Positions 10,501 through 21,866 of a DNA stretch of 64,000 bases are shown here, one piece after another; the stretch's first letter is position 1, and each line of letters starts with the position of its first letter. The stretch is from Schistosoma haematobium. Lineage: Eukaryota; Platyhelminthes; Trematoda; Strigeidida; Schistosomatidae. Under the pieces are notes generated by a model that was not told where the DNA came from, searched no databases, and worked only from the letters and a program-made list of their open reading frames with translations. Both the position numbers and the translations under genes were made by a program. The stretch is from NCBI RefSeq assembly GCF_000699445.3, contig NC_067196.1:5742616-5806615 (forward strand), given 5' to 3'.

Positions 10501-13500
10501 ACAACAGTTACTTGGGAATTACTAAAAACAGCAGGAAATCGGACTATCCGTGAAACATATTCTAACCTCGGTGTACAAAACATATATCTTATTTGTTATG
10601 GTAACTTGAGTTCATTGTGTATTCGTGTTTTTTGTCGATCGATTGGTTGACGAAACTTGTAGTTCACTGAGTGATAAATTCTGTACCTATACAACTGTGT
10701 AAATAAGCAGCTATATACAAATTCACACTTAGTAGTGGTTATGGTATGTTGAGGAAATTTTAGGTAAAACTATTAAGTATTCCCTGCTTCTACAGCTTTC
10801 GTTAAAATCGCTATAGGAGGTTCACTTATTTGCTCCACTAGTTGTGTTCACTTTTTTATTTTCTAGCCAAAACACCATAAATCTACTATATTATTTTACT
10901 TATTTAATTAATCACACAAACATTTATCAATCGGGATGAATCACTGATATGCTGGGAGTGGTTAATAAACTCCAATTCAGTCTATTTAATGTTATATCAT
11001 AGCTATTGTATGAGGACTGCAGATGTTATTGGACTGTCGAGACGGAAATATGTATAATGAGATTTGAAAGAAAAAGTGAAGTTATAGTTACATTGATGAT
11101 TGGATTTAATTTTTCAGTGATTTTTCTGATCCTGATTGTTGCATTTTGCCTTCTATAGATATTCCTGAACTTCACGCCATTATTGGTCCAGATTTTACAA
11201 ATGGCTTGTTAAATATCTCCACAGATAAAACGCTTACTTCTTCGTCAATTAAAGCCGCCTACTCTCGTTTGATGAATGCCGAGTCCAGTGTTGTAAGTCG
11301 ATCTCTTTTAGCTTTTCTCGTGTGGCATGGACGAAACATTTTCACTTGTTCTATATTTATTCTGTTATCTTCAACTGTTAAATATATATGGGTTTTTCAC
11401 TTCAAATTGGGTTCTGTCAATCCTAACTTTACCAAAGAAGTTCAAAGTTTTTGAATAATTGCGCTGATAATTCCACATAGTCCCAGGTCAACATTCACAC
11501 TAGAGGGCGTAGAGTGCATGATGATGGACTATTTTATTCCGTTTGCATTTAATATGGTTTTCGGGAAAATGGAATTTTCTGCTGTAGAATGAACAAGTTT
11601 ACTTTTTCACAATTCTAACCAAGTATGCAAGAGATAGATTAAATTCATGTACAAGAAATATACCAATGATATGTTTATAAAATAGTTGAGTAATTATAAA
11701 CAAAAACCTGATACCTTCATCTCGTCAGTGACATTTATAATAAAACGTATGCAGAAATTACTATTTTTCAACTTTTTGAGGGTTTTTTGAAAGCCCAAGG
11801 AGTCATTTACTTTAAATCATCTCTCGTTTTGATGTGCTCAGTCAGTCATTTTTAAGTGTAACAAACGATCCTTGTATCTAACTTATGTGTCAAAATTAAA
11901 GGACTATAAATGACATTCTATTGTAGTAGTTTAACTGGGAGTAATCTCTTAAAAGATAGTGATAGTCGAACACTTAAGAGAGGGTAGTTCAATGGTTAGG
12001 GTCTTCAACTTTCACCTACCAAGTCACGGCTTTGAGACCCTCTCCACCTGCTTCGGTTTGATCATGCAATTGGCACAAATAACCTTCACACTTGTGATGT
12101 AGCCTAAATCTGCACCAAGCAAATGAGTTAAAAATTATGCATATATCAGTCGTTCCGGTGAGTCAGAACTGAATCACAATAAGATTGGTGAATATCAAAA
12201 TCTTAACAAATATACAAAATATACTGCTTATCTTGTACCACTTGGTCTGCAGAAGATATTTAGAATATCGAGTTTACTATAAAGGAGCTCAGTACACTTC
12301 GAAGCATGACCAGTAATGGCATAGCACATACGTATGTTGTAAGTAAATAATTAAATATATCTTCAAAGTATTCTCACTATATGGTAGAACTCGTTGGTGA
12401 TGCCGAATAAAGACGTTGATTATCACGTAGAAATAGCAAATCAATTGATGCATACATAAGCTGTTGTGGAGTGGGGTGGTTTTGGATGTATTTCTCATCC
12501 CAAATCACTATGGACATACATTTTGTGGGGAATTTTCTTAGAAATCAATCTAGATTACAAAGCGATCTATTATGAAGGTGTTTTTGATAGCTCCGACTGT
12601 TGTCTTAGTTTTTTTTATTTTCAATTTTACGATTAAAATATAATCATTTATCTGAACTTAATTCAATACCTTCTCACTTCTTTACAGGTCAGCAATTTAG
12701 TGGAAGCTTTAAAAAGACGTCTGACTAATGGTGAAAAGATAATTATCCCACCTTTTAAAAATTATATTCTTGATACAGAAGCTCTTGGAGAGATATTCAT
12801 TCGTTTGGCAACAGATTACCCTGGAGATGTTGGTTGTTTTAGCTTGTTCTTTTTTAATTATTTAAAACTCAATCCAGGAGAAGCAATTTTTCTTGAAGTA
12901 AGTAAAAAATTATTTCTTCACTTTTTATTTGTTATTTTTGTGACAGCCAAATAATGTTGAATATATTTGAATGCAAATGTGTAATTAATCATATTCATGT
13001 TAAGTGAAGCATAACCAAATAATAGTTAATCTAAAAAAATCGAAATAAAATGAAACAGTGCTGTCTTCGAAATTAAACTATGAAGAGAAACTGAAGAGAT
13101 GTCGCGAGGCGGGATCGTGGATGCGCACTGCTGAGGAGTCCCACAGTAGGACGAGACGGCCGTCCAGTGCTTCCAGGTTTTCCATGATGGTCTGGCTTCA
13201 ATTGACTCATGATCTCAACTATTAAAAAGATCATTTATTGTTATTATGTTCAATTATTTATGAAATAGTAAATTTGAATACCTAGCTGTGCTAAATGCTA
13301 AGTTTGAAAAGATTACGAGCTCATCTAATCTGAGAACAGGACGAAGACTTTGTGACACAATGACAGATAAGCTAGCTATTCCGACGCATCCCATCCCAGC
13401 TAACAGCAGTGAGAAGTCCAAGTTCGGAATAGGGAAATATATTCCACAAGCAGCCAGAAGCGCGAACAACCATGACAAGTCTAGTCGGAGATACACTCAC

Positions 13501-16500
13501 TTGTATATTGATTTATACACTCATTTTCGAATAATAATTAGATTAAAATCACATATATGAAAAAATACTTAGGGTTATAACAAGTTACATGCTGGGTATA
13601 GTTCATGTTAACTTAATACAAGAATATCGTATGCTTTACAGAATAAAATGTCATACGGTGAAACAAAGTCTCGTGTGCTGTTACGAGTATGAAGGCTGAT
13701 ATCACTTCCCGGCTGAACGCACCGTGGAAGGGTATTTCTTAAGGAACCTGAAAAGGAAATCGGATTAGCGTTGGTTTTAACGACCTGGGAGCGTGACCGC
13801 AGAACCCAAGGGACAACTGCTTGAGGCCGGTCGCGCACGGTCTTTCCTTGGGGTGTTTTTAATGTGTTAGCTCCATTCTTCAAAGGGCCTTACTGTCGGA
13901 GACGGAAATCCGTGAGGTAAGGTGAGGTGTGACATCTTTAGGGTCAACCTTTTCTAACCCCTTCCTTCCTTGTGAGAAGGCAGCATCGCTGTAGATGCTG
14001 GTTGTCCGAGGTAAACACGTTACTGCTGTCACACCCCTCTACAGTCAGCAGTACGACTTCGCCCTCAGACCCTTGAGTTGCTGCTTTTAGTCTTACCGTT
14101 CTCCAATTGACCTGCCTGGCATGATAGAACCTACAGGAACATATTTTCCATCCAATATAGTTCGGTTGGGTCATCACGATAGGCAATCCCGACCACCGCG
14201 TCAAGGTAGCAGCTACGGTCGGGCGGTGAAACAAAACTGAATACAACATCACACTGAATTAAAACGGAACTAATATTGTACAAAAATCATAATGAATAAA
14301 TCAATCTAATTTTGACTTTTCATCCCATCATATCACTAAGCCATTTTAACTCTGCCTTAATATTAGACCAAAAATTTTCTCTCTTAATAGCTTAATGTTT
14401 CATCTTAGGACTGTTCATCAATGTTTTCTTCTTAAGAATTTTCTTTCGTTATGTTAACACTACGTTATTTTCATCTGTTATCTATTTATCCTCTAAAAAA
14501 GGGATAATTTGAAGTGTGAAAACAACTTCTAGTTTATTTTGCATACAGGACTGCTGAATAGTTGCAAACTAGAATGAAACATTTATCTAATGCTCCATGG
14601 TTTTCATTGGTTTGTGATGAATATCGAGTAATTCATAGTTTTCATATATATGCAGTTTATATAAACTACCTCTAGGTGTACAAATATTTAGTAATTTTTA
14701 TCAGATTAGTAATGAATTGATCAAGAAATGAATTCACTTATCATTTCTGATCATATCCAGGTGTGTTATATTCCAACTACTTGTTAAATTTCTGAAATTT
14801 GACAGGTTATTTGCAGAAGTCTTTGCGTCGGAGACAACCCAAGATTGCTAATTAATTTTTGACTGATACCAGTTCGCATAAATTTACAAATTCACCTCTA
14901 AGTAATAACCATTATCCTCTTCTCTTATCTTCTGTGCTGACTGAATCCTAACGATGAAATCGCAGTTTGGTCACTAGTGATTAATTGGTGTTTATTTATT
15001 TATTTATTTATTTGAACACATGAATATTGGTACAAGAGAGCGCCAATATATATGCGCCACACAAAACAATGAGAATTCGAAGAGAAATAGAAAAAAAACT
15101 AAGGAGCGCAAAAGAAAAAGAGAACAATAACGAAGAGATTGGTGTAAGGTAGTGTGGTAGTAACGAGGGAACGGAAAGGTACAGTCAGAAGAAATCTTTC
15201 AGGTAAGGGAGACACAACCACTTTTTATGAAGAAAGTAAAAGAAGGTTACAGCAGGATCGCCACTGGCTTCTATTCTGAGCCATATCTGATAACGTCTCT
15301 AGCCACTGTGTAGCACCATCTCTCGGACCCCAACCAGGGAGTCGTGAAGGACCAACAGAAGCCAGTCCTTTGCAGCTTTCTTTCATACCACGACACCATG
15401 TCATGCACTGACCACCTCTCCGCTTCTTCCAACCAGTCCCAGAGTCGGCAAATAATGCACGACGTGGAATTCTCTGGGAGGACATTCGTAGAACATGTCC
15501 AAGCCACCGAAGTCGGTGTTTCAAGATGGTGACACCAATTGAATTATCATCTCTGTGCCCGAACACACGATGCCGAACCTCTGCATTACTGACATGGTGT
15601 TGCCACTGAATGTCAGCAATCCTTCGGAGACAGCGGTGATCGAACACAGAGAGTCGTCTAACGTCCTCAACTCGGAGAGACCAGGTTTCACAAGCATAGA
15701 GCAAAACTGCTCTCACCGACGCGTTGTAAATCAGATTTTTACAGCCAGACTAACATCACGAAGGCGCCAAAGATGACCCAGATTGGCATAAGCCGCTCTG
15801 GCTTTCACTATTAATTGGTGTAAATGTTTCTTAGTTATAGAGAAGGACGACTGTTGATCAATCTCACCGTTTTTGTAATATGTGTGCAAATTCTTTAATC
15901 ATAAGTTGATACATGTATTTGGTAGTAATATCAGAAATGTACCTGTTAACTTTTAGTCGTGTTGATGGACATGTTGCTTTAAACAAGATAATCAATTCAG
16001 CTGTAGAATACATTGTCAAGTTTAGTCAGTCATGTACAACGTAAAACCTGGCAAATATGTCCATCGGTCCAAGTTTTCATACCATATTAGCACTGCGAGA
16101 TAAAATTATCAAAATAAATCTCTCAGTGACACACTGGGCTTGTTTTTCTATTTGCTTAGTAGTTAGAGGATGGATGGGTCAAGATTATTGAGGAGAGGCA
16201 TAGTTTAACAGAGTAATTCCATTCGTTTACTATTGAGTTGAAATTGTATAGCTAGGAATTAGTTGTAAGAATTTCAGCTAACTTTTATGGATTGTTTTCT
16301 GTTTGACTTAGAACATCTGATAAAGGATAAGATGAAATGTTTCAAGGTGATTAAAAAAAAACTACCTACATGTGTCGAACGTGTCACTATAATTTGTCAG
16401 AAGGGGTTTGTGGAGATTTTAGAAATTTCACAGATTGAAATCATGAGTCAGTTGAAGCTAGACCAACATGGAAAACCTGGAAGCACTGAACGGCCGTTTC

Positions 16501-19500
16501 GTCCTAGTATGGGACTCCTCAGCAGTGAGTATCCACGATCCCGCACCCCGCGGGATTCGAACCCAGGACCTACTGGTTCCGCGCGCGAGCACTGAGCCGG
16601 CATCCAACGGTGTTAATGTCTAACTTCAACCCCTTCTGATAATAATCATCTGCTCGCTAGTGACTGACTTCAGGAGATACTCCTGGAGTTCTAGTGGGAA
16701 GCCGTTACCACTATAATTTGCTTAAAACTTGACTTATGTACTGAATAGTAAACTCTGTAGTGTTTTTTTGTCTTAATATCAAAATCTTTATCTGATTATG
16801 TCATCTTTTAACAACTCTCTAGTTGATAGATTTGTTTTTAGCCAAATTAGGTGAACTCATTTAATTATGTAATCATTTATTTCAAGCTGTATGATCGTTT
16901 GTTACTATTTCAGTCAGTGTTCTAGACCATTCTTATCAATATTTTATCTAACCGTTAGATCTTGTTCAATATACTTAAATTGTAGTAATTTTTACTACGT
17001 TATACTGATACATGCATATGCTAACTTTAAACAAAGTTCATATTGAGGATTGTTATTTTAATATTTAACCAGTATATACTAATTGTCCGGATGTGATAAA
17101 ACTTTAATAGAATAAATTTGTGTTATTCTCACCTAAATTTATTTGATACAATTACTGACTAATTAATATAGATAGTAAAAATGTTATATAACTTACAAAA
17201 TAAGTCACGATTTATATTATATAGCAATAAAGTATCTGTCTAATTTTATATTTTTAATAGTTGAGATCATGAGTCAATTGAAGCTAGACCACCATGAAAA
17301 ACCTGGAAGCACTGAACGGACGTTTCCTCCTATTGTGGGACTCCTCAGCATTGTGCACAGTCCCACAGTAGGACGATACAGCCGTCCAGTGCTTCCAGGT
17401 TTTTCATGATGGTCTAGATTCAATTGACTGATGATCTTAACTATTAAGATTACTATAATATCCACAAAACCCCTTCTGATACTTATCAAGATATGCTCAC
17501 TAGTGACAGTCTTCAAGAGGTATTTTCTGGAGTTCTAATGAGAAGCAGTGACCGGTGGATTTCAACCGGGTCTGTTGTGAGATAGTAACTGACTGAATAC
17601 AACAGTGGATGTGTCGATCAATTTCGTGGATTAGTTGAAGTTAGATATTAACACCGTTGGATGCCGGCTGAGTGGTTAAGCGCTCACGCGCAAGACTGGG
17701 TTAGAATATCTCTAGGCGGGACCGTGGGTGCGCACTGCTGAGAAGTCCCGCAATAGGACGAAACGGCGGTCCAGTGCTGCCAGGTTTTCCATGGTGGTCT
17801 GGCTTCAATTGACTCATGATCTCAACTATTAAAATTGCTTTAATATCCACAAAACCCCTTCTGATATTAATTTTATATTTGTTTAATCTGGTCCGTTCAT
17901 CCTGAAGTCTAATGTGTTTGCACATTTAAATGCATCTTTTTAAACGGCTTGATCAATTTGTCCTACCTTTTCGACGATTATTTTATCTCATGTTATGTGC
18001 TAAATGAAAAAAACATGGGTAGCAAATCAGTTTATTACATTCATGTAATCTAGGGTAGTTGTATTCAGTTGATTTGTAACGACTCCTTGGTTATCATCGG
18101 TCCTAATCACGGTAAAACTTATTGACTTGAATGGTTACCATAAGTTGTTTAAAGTGATAGACAGTGATAATTTTTCTGTCGTTTGTTTGTGTTTTTCAAA
18201 CATGAATAGGCCTCACATTATTTGTGCTTTTACTTAAAGTGTATCTCCCAATACTTTTCGGTCTTTCTTCTATTTTTTGGGAATATTTTCACTTTGTCTA
18301 GTGAGGATACACTTTACATTGGAGCATTAGTTTGACCGTCAATGTATTGTACTATAAATTTGAAAAATTCATTTCATTTTCGAGTCTCGAAGTTTAACAG
18401 GAATGCTATCAAGTTGGACTAAAGATTTTGTCTGGTAATAGTCTTCCAACAATACTAAAGTCAAATTATTGTATGATTGACACCTACGCTAAGTATAATG
18501 GTGTTCACTGTGTACCACATTGCTACAAAGTATCTGAACCTAGTAGATCGTGATAAATAACCGAAGTGGAGTATACGTTAAATTTTCTCACCATAATTTA
18601 GATATCGGGAAGAAACTAACTTTTTCCAAATGGATGAAGCGTTTTGTTGAGAAGTGTATAGACTCCATGTATGCATAGTAGGTGATGATCACCAGTCTTT
18701 TTTGTAGGTGGAATCATTGAACGCGTGTAATTTATTTTATGTTTTTCTGGTTCACTGTCAACTGACTTCTCATGAGGTAACTTTAAGAACGTTATCTGAG
18801 TACAAGATCATACCAAAACATTCAAAGTTTGAAAAAATGTAGAACAACGAAACACGTAGAATCTAACTTCATGGAATGTCTTAGCCAATGGAAATGGAGA
18901 TTGTACAATTGTATTGCGATAGATATGAAGTATCTTAAAGGGAATATGATAGGTATACCCTTCATTTTTTAAGTTAAAAGTTTTATGACTTCACTCTGTT
19001 TATCTATAGGATGGATATGTATGTATATGCTTTGATGTATATTTCCAGTAATAGTTATATATTGTCAAAGTTTTTAATTTTGACAATAACTTTATCCCTA
19101 TTTCTCTATATCATCAAGCCTAATTTGCCACATGCTTATTTATCCGGTGATTGCGTGGAATGTATGGCTTCTTCGGATAATGTAATTCGTGCCGGTTTAA
19201 CACCGAAATTCAAAGATGTGGATCATCTGCTTCGAATTATTCAATATGAACCTCGATGGGGATCAGCACTGAAATTTGTTGGGCAGACGAAAAAAATTGT
19301 ACCAATCGATTCAAATGTGCATACTAGTGATAATCAAGAAAAGAAATCAATTAAAGATGATACATCAGTTATGTCTGAAATTGTGACATTTTCTCCTCCA
19401 GTTGATGATTTTGCTGTGGATAAAATCTCAGTAGGTAACAAGTTTAATGTCTACTGTTCGATCTATGATTTTTGGTCAAATTACACAATACTAACGTATT

Positions 19501-21687
19501 GAGGGACCAATCAAATTTGAAATATCGGATGTTAATTATTAGCTCGAAGTTGAAACGCCGTTATGGATAGCTTGTTGTTGAATACCATGGTCTCAAATAG
19601 ATTTGCATTTGTCAATATGCAAGTCACTTAAAATCTCCTAAAGCCTTCAGCATAGTATAGTTTTCCCGGATCTTTTAAAAAAGATCTATAGCTTCTTGAC
19701 TACCTCATCCCAATCTCCTTACTTTTGGGGAATTATGAGGTTTTTGTGCCATTTCCCCAAAGTGTTCTATTGCGGCTTCCCCAAAATAGGGAGATTAGGA
19801 TTTTTTTTTTGAATTTAGTTGTTAAGAATCTGCGATCTAATAAAACTATACAGTAAACCCTGTCATAGTGAACTACTCTTTTGAAGAAAAGAAAAGCTAT
19901 ACTTTGTAACATCTTCAGTTAGTTATAACTTCATAGTTTTCAGCAAGAAATGTACTTTATTTGACATTAAGGGGTCGTTAAATGCAGTCGATAAAAAAAT
20001 CAATTCGACACAACCCAATACCGGGATTTATCACCAATGTCTGTCTAAGATCTTAGGCAACCTGTTTCTCCCTCCACAATATTCCAACCTACTTCATCCA
20101 CATTACCGCGGTTAAACATTTTATCACTGAAATATTCAAGCATTGACTAAAATCCTACATAAGCAAGGTGTTTGCATTAGTTTGTATCTTACCAATACTC
20201 GATATCATGTAGCTCATTAACTAAAGTGCATAGTTTTTAACCAGTAGTTCGATATGAATCGCCCTCCTCTTATTTCAGTTTGGATACCCGTGGTGATATC
20301 CTGAGTCCTCACATAATGTGAGTTAAAGACGATCGTGCAAGCCTGTATTTAGTAATTGAGTTGTAATTACCCAATATCATGAGAGTTAACCAAATGGTGT
20401 AAATATTGATTTTGGATGATAATTTTACATCTTAATAATGATACTTTGTTTGTAAAAGTTTTTATTTTTCCGTTGTTATTCAAGTGACCAGTCTCCATAT
20501 TAGCATATACGCATCTTGAGCGAATTACCTATATACTGGCATTCAGTTACATGTTTTATTAAAGTTAGATCACTACTAGCAAATGAATCCGAGGTACGTA
20601 TTTCGTCCCATTTAGGACTCCTCAGCTTGACGCACATATATATACTGATGGTAATATAGAGAATCCCGTTTGCCGTCTGTCACTGATTCGGTATGAATGT
20701 CAACACGGATTCAGCTACATCCAGCTGTGCCTCAAATAGGATAAAACGCTCGTTGTGAATTCCACTGTTAGCCACAATCCAAGTTTCTTAAATGTATAGG
20801 TTCTGTTCTGTATCATTTTAATAAAAACATTTATTGGCACTCAGACTGACCATGTGTTTTATTCATCAGTTTTACCACTTTCTACTGTGAAGCATATAGT
20901 CAAGAATCTTTGTCGTACTATGCATTTTTCAATTAAAACAGGATAAATTATGTATTTATTTATCTTTTTTATTACAGATATCGGACAAGGATAAAATAGT
21001 CCAGTTTTCGCCATTGAAATCTGCCAGCATTTTGATTATTATCTATGGGAAAGGCACATTACAACGTTTGCATTGGGATCCTTTATCCACTTCTAACACT
21101 ATGGTAGACAATCACAGATCAAAATATGCGGATAATTATCCAATGCCTTCTGCATGTGTTTGTGAATCTTTGTAAGTTTTCTTTAAAGTGGAAAATTTTA
21201 CTATTTATGTATTTTATGCAAAGATGAATAGTAACTAGCAGTGAAATCCAGAACGCGTGGTTCGTCCTATTTGGGACTCGTCAGCTGGGTGCACCTGCAT
21301 CTCATAGTTGATGTTCAGTATGGGGCTTGGATTCAGTATCGTTCGCTTCAAACGTCATCGCGTTATCCACTTAGCTACTGAGTCCTGATATCTACTTGCT
21401 TGTGCAATGGGGTGAAGTTTAAATTCCCACTATCCATCTTTGTATATAATGCTTGTGAATTAAGGCTATATCAAGGCAATACGTACAGTATGCTCATATA
21501 CGACCATCCAAATACGAAAGCATTGATTTATTCTTACTTATACCTTTACTTTTTATATTTCAGTGAATACGATCAAGGATCTGTGTTTTTCATCAACGCT
21601 GGAACTGCTTTCAGTGTTCATCAATTACAGAAAAATGATTCACATTTATTAGCATTTCGAGCTTATGCAAATGTCTCCACTGACTAA
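7600..21687 (+). CDS. MPI: Mannose-6-phosphate isomerase (phosphomannose isomerase type I), 8 exons
   Basis: Cytosolic zinc enzyme converting fructose-6-phosphate and mannose-6-phosphate, feeding GDP-mannose and glycan synthesis. Exons: 7600-7719, 7756-7950, 9822-9963, 11159-11292, 12688-12897, 19119-19430, 20978-21171, 21564-21687. All junctions are GT/AG and the phases add up to 476 codons plus stop (human protein 423). Family zinc ligands are all visible: Gln100 and His102 in SIQAHPDK, Glu127 in HKPEIAIAL, His272 in LPHAYL; catalytic Arg291 lies in IRAGLTPKF. The N-terminal [12 protein letters not shown] and LWMGTH blocks are also family hallmarks. An extra stretch of about 45 residues precedes VDDFAVDK in exon 6. 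The ATG at 7600 fits the usual start closely; its upstream flank is LINE sequence. Introns 5, 6 and 7 carry retroposons. Confidence 0.95.
7720..7755 (+). other. 36-bp micro-intron 1 of MPI
   Basis: GTAATTG ... CACATAG between PYAE and LWMGTH. The codon phase is 0 on both sides. Unspliced it would keep frame for 12 codons and then hit TAG, so removal is required. Very short 5' introns are a known schistosome trait. Confidence 0.88.
7951..11974 (+). other. MPI introns 2 and 3 and start of intron 4: no repeat family recognised
   Basis: Apart from exon 3 (9822-9963) and exon 4 (11159-11292) the stretch is AT-rich. Open frames of 70-105 codons here are not family-like or run off exons. No transposon similarity is evident to me. 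Confidence 0.55.
11975..12180 (+). repeat. tRNA-like SINE fragment in MPI intron 4
   Basis: TAGTTCAATGGTTAGGGTC at about 11985-12003 resembles a pol III A box, and CGGCTTTGAGACCCTC near 12028 a decayed B box. It is followed by a non-tRNA body. Another tRNA-box-bearing stretch (GATTCGAACCCC) is at 22118-22265. Weak evidence, no target duplication found. Confidence 0.4.
13099..13230 (+). mobile_element. Hammerhead-bearing SINE fragment (MPI intron 5)
   Basis: 3' part of the ~385-400-nt retroposon whose fuller copies are at 17254-17867 and 59557-60054. The hammerhead lies at 13125-13170: stem I GCACTG/CAGTGC intact, CTGAGGA core intact, but the second core box reads GAGA instead of GAAA, so cleavage is probably lost. 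The body ends ...CATGATCTCAACTATT. Confidence 0.8.
13600..14260 (+). repeat. Dispersed repeat R, copy 1 (LINE-associated)
   Basis: GC-richer block sharing stretches with 51590-52060: GCGTGACCGCAG, CCCAAGGGACAACTGCTTGA, GGTCAGCAGTACGACTTC-like text and ACCTGCCTGGCATG. Open frames of about 100 codons on the minus strand are not shared as proteins. The second copy is followed by an RTE 3' terminus (52385-52460), so this is probably untranslated LINE or composite SINE sequence. Confidence 0.65.
14261..14979 (+). other. MPI intron 5 segment without recognised content
   Basis: AT-rich, no family recognised. It ends at the target duplication of the next LINE. Confidence 0.5.
14980..15821 (-). mobile_element. 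5'-truncated RTE/SR2-like LINE with 12-bp target duplication
   Basis: The insert (14992-15809) is flanked by ATTAATTGGTGT at 14980-14991 and 15810-15821. On the minus strand it begins inside the ORF ([18 protein letters not shown]), runs through the C-terminal domain ([58 protein letters not shown]) and ends in a 3' UTR with (AAAT)n tail at about 14992-15012. The open part 15716-15225 gives 163 codons with one frame break upstream. This is the common carboxy end of schistosome RTE-clade elements; there is no RT domain left. Confidence 0.9.
15950..16110 (-). mobile_element. RTE-type LINE 3' UTR fragment
   Basis: Matches the 3' ends at 22905-23090 and 29264-29400 (GTCAGTCAT..TACAACGTA, ATCGGTCCAAGTT, TTAGCAC). 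No coding part remains. Confidence 0.55.
16385..16720 (-). mobile_element. Hammerhead SINE with target duplication and inverted 5' segment
   Basis: CACTATAATTTG occurs at 16385-16396 and 16709-16720. Between them, 16397 to about 16630 is the retroposon on the minus strand: tRNA-like promoter (RC of GGGATTCGAACCCAGG, B box, near 16550-16567; A-box side near 16590-16610), hammerhead at 16486-16532, and 3' body. From about 16631 to 16708 the unit's own 5' region (CCTTCTGATAATAATC ... GGAGTTCTAGTGGGAAGC) follows in the opposite orientation. The hammerhead keeps CTGAGGA and GAAA, a 4-bp stem II and 5-bp stem I; the cleavage triplet is GTT instead of GTC. Confidence 0.85.
16486..16532 (-). ncRNA. 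Hammerhead ribozyme, core intact
   Basis: Minus-strand order: CACTG (stem I), CTGAGGA, GTCC/loop CATACTA/GGAC (stem II), GAAA, CGGCCG (minimal stem III), GTT cleavage triplet, CAGTG (stem I). The near loop-less stem III is typical of retroposon hammerheads that cleave best as dimers. Confidence 0.72.
17241..17880 (+). mobile_element. Dimeric hammerhead retroposon insertion with 13-bp target duplication
   Basis: TAATTTTATATTT at 17241-17253 and 17868-17880 bounds one 614-bp insertion. It contains a minus-oriented hammerhead/3' body piece (17254 to about 17358), then a plus-oriented piece starting inside a hammerhead (GTC cleavage site 17384-17386), then a complete plus-oriented unit: 5' region from about 17473, tRNA-like section at 17645-17715 (GCCGGCTGAGTGGTTAAGCG), second hammerhead 17732-17777 (GTC at 17769-17771), and 3' end CCACAAAACCCCTTCTGATA. 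The distance between the two GTC sites is 385 nt, one monomer. The second hammerhead reads CTGAGAA (core G changed). Confidence 0.88.
17732..17777 (+). ncRNA. Hammerhead ribozyme copy, one core change
   Basis: Stem I GCACTG/CAGTGC, GAAA box, GTC site present. CTGANGA box reads CTGAGAA, so activity is doubtful. Confidence 0.65.
17881..19118 (+). other. End of MPI intron 5: nothing recognised
   Basis: AT-rich. Ends with the acceptor ATCATCAAG before exon 6. Confidence 0.5.
20568..20720 (-). mobile_element. Sm-alpha-type retroposon fragment with hammerhead (MPI intron 6)
   Basis: On the minus strand the hammerhead (20584-20635) reads CTGAGGA, stem II GTCC-TAAAT-GGGAC, GAAA, then TACGTA and a GTAC cleavage region, with the CGGATTC body typical of Sm-alpha. 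Core boxes are intact; the cleavage triplet appears to be GTA, allowed by the NUH rule. The tRNA-like 5' half is poorly preserved. Confidence 0.72.
21228..21388 (-). mobile_element. Sm-alpha retroposon with hammerhead (MPI intron 7)
   Basis: Full-length unit on the minus strand: tRNA-like start (GGACTCAGTAGCTAAGTGGATAACG, about 21388-21364), degenerate B box, then hammerhead 21240-21294 (CTGACGA, GTCCCAAATAGGAC, GAAC instead of GAAA). The mutated second box argues against activity. Confidence 0.85.
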
Positions 21688-21860
21688 ATATTATTTGCTG
21701 GAATCTTTTCTTACCCTCATACTTTTAATTTATATTGATTTTTGTTTTCTAGAAATCCGGTTCTCTAATTAGTTAGCCATAAACGATGTATTCAATCTTA
21801 TCATTTGGAAACTGTATTTTCCTTTAATTGGCTCTTTAATAATATGTGAGATATATAAAC

Positions 21861-21866
21861 AATAAA
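21861..21866 (+). terminator. Candidate polyadenylation signal of MPI
   Basis: AATAAA 174 bp after the MPI stop codon, in the sense orientation. Earlier canonical signals were not seen. Confidence 0.6.

Noticed and set aside
11975..12040. Possible genuine tRNA gene
   Set aside because: A- and B-box-like text is present but a full cloverleaf with an acceptor stem could not be built by eye; treated as SINE-like.
13944..14252. 102-codon minus-strand frame
   Set aside because: Falls in dispersed repeat R; the protein is not shared with the copy at 51827-52021.
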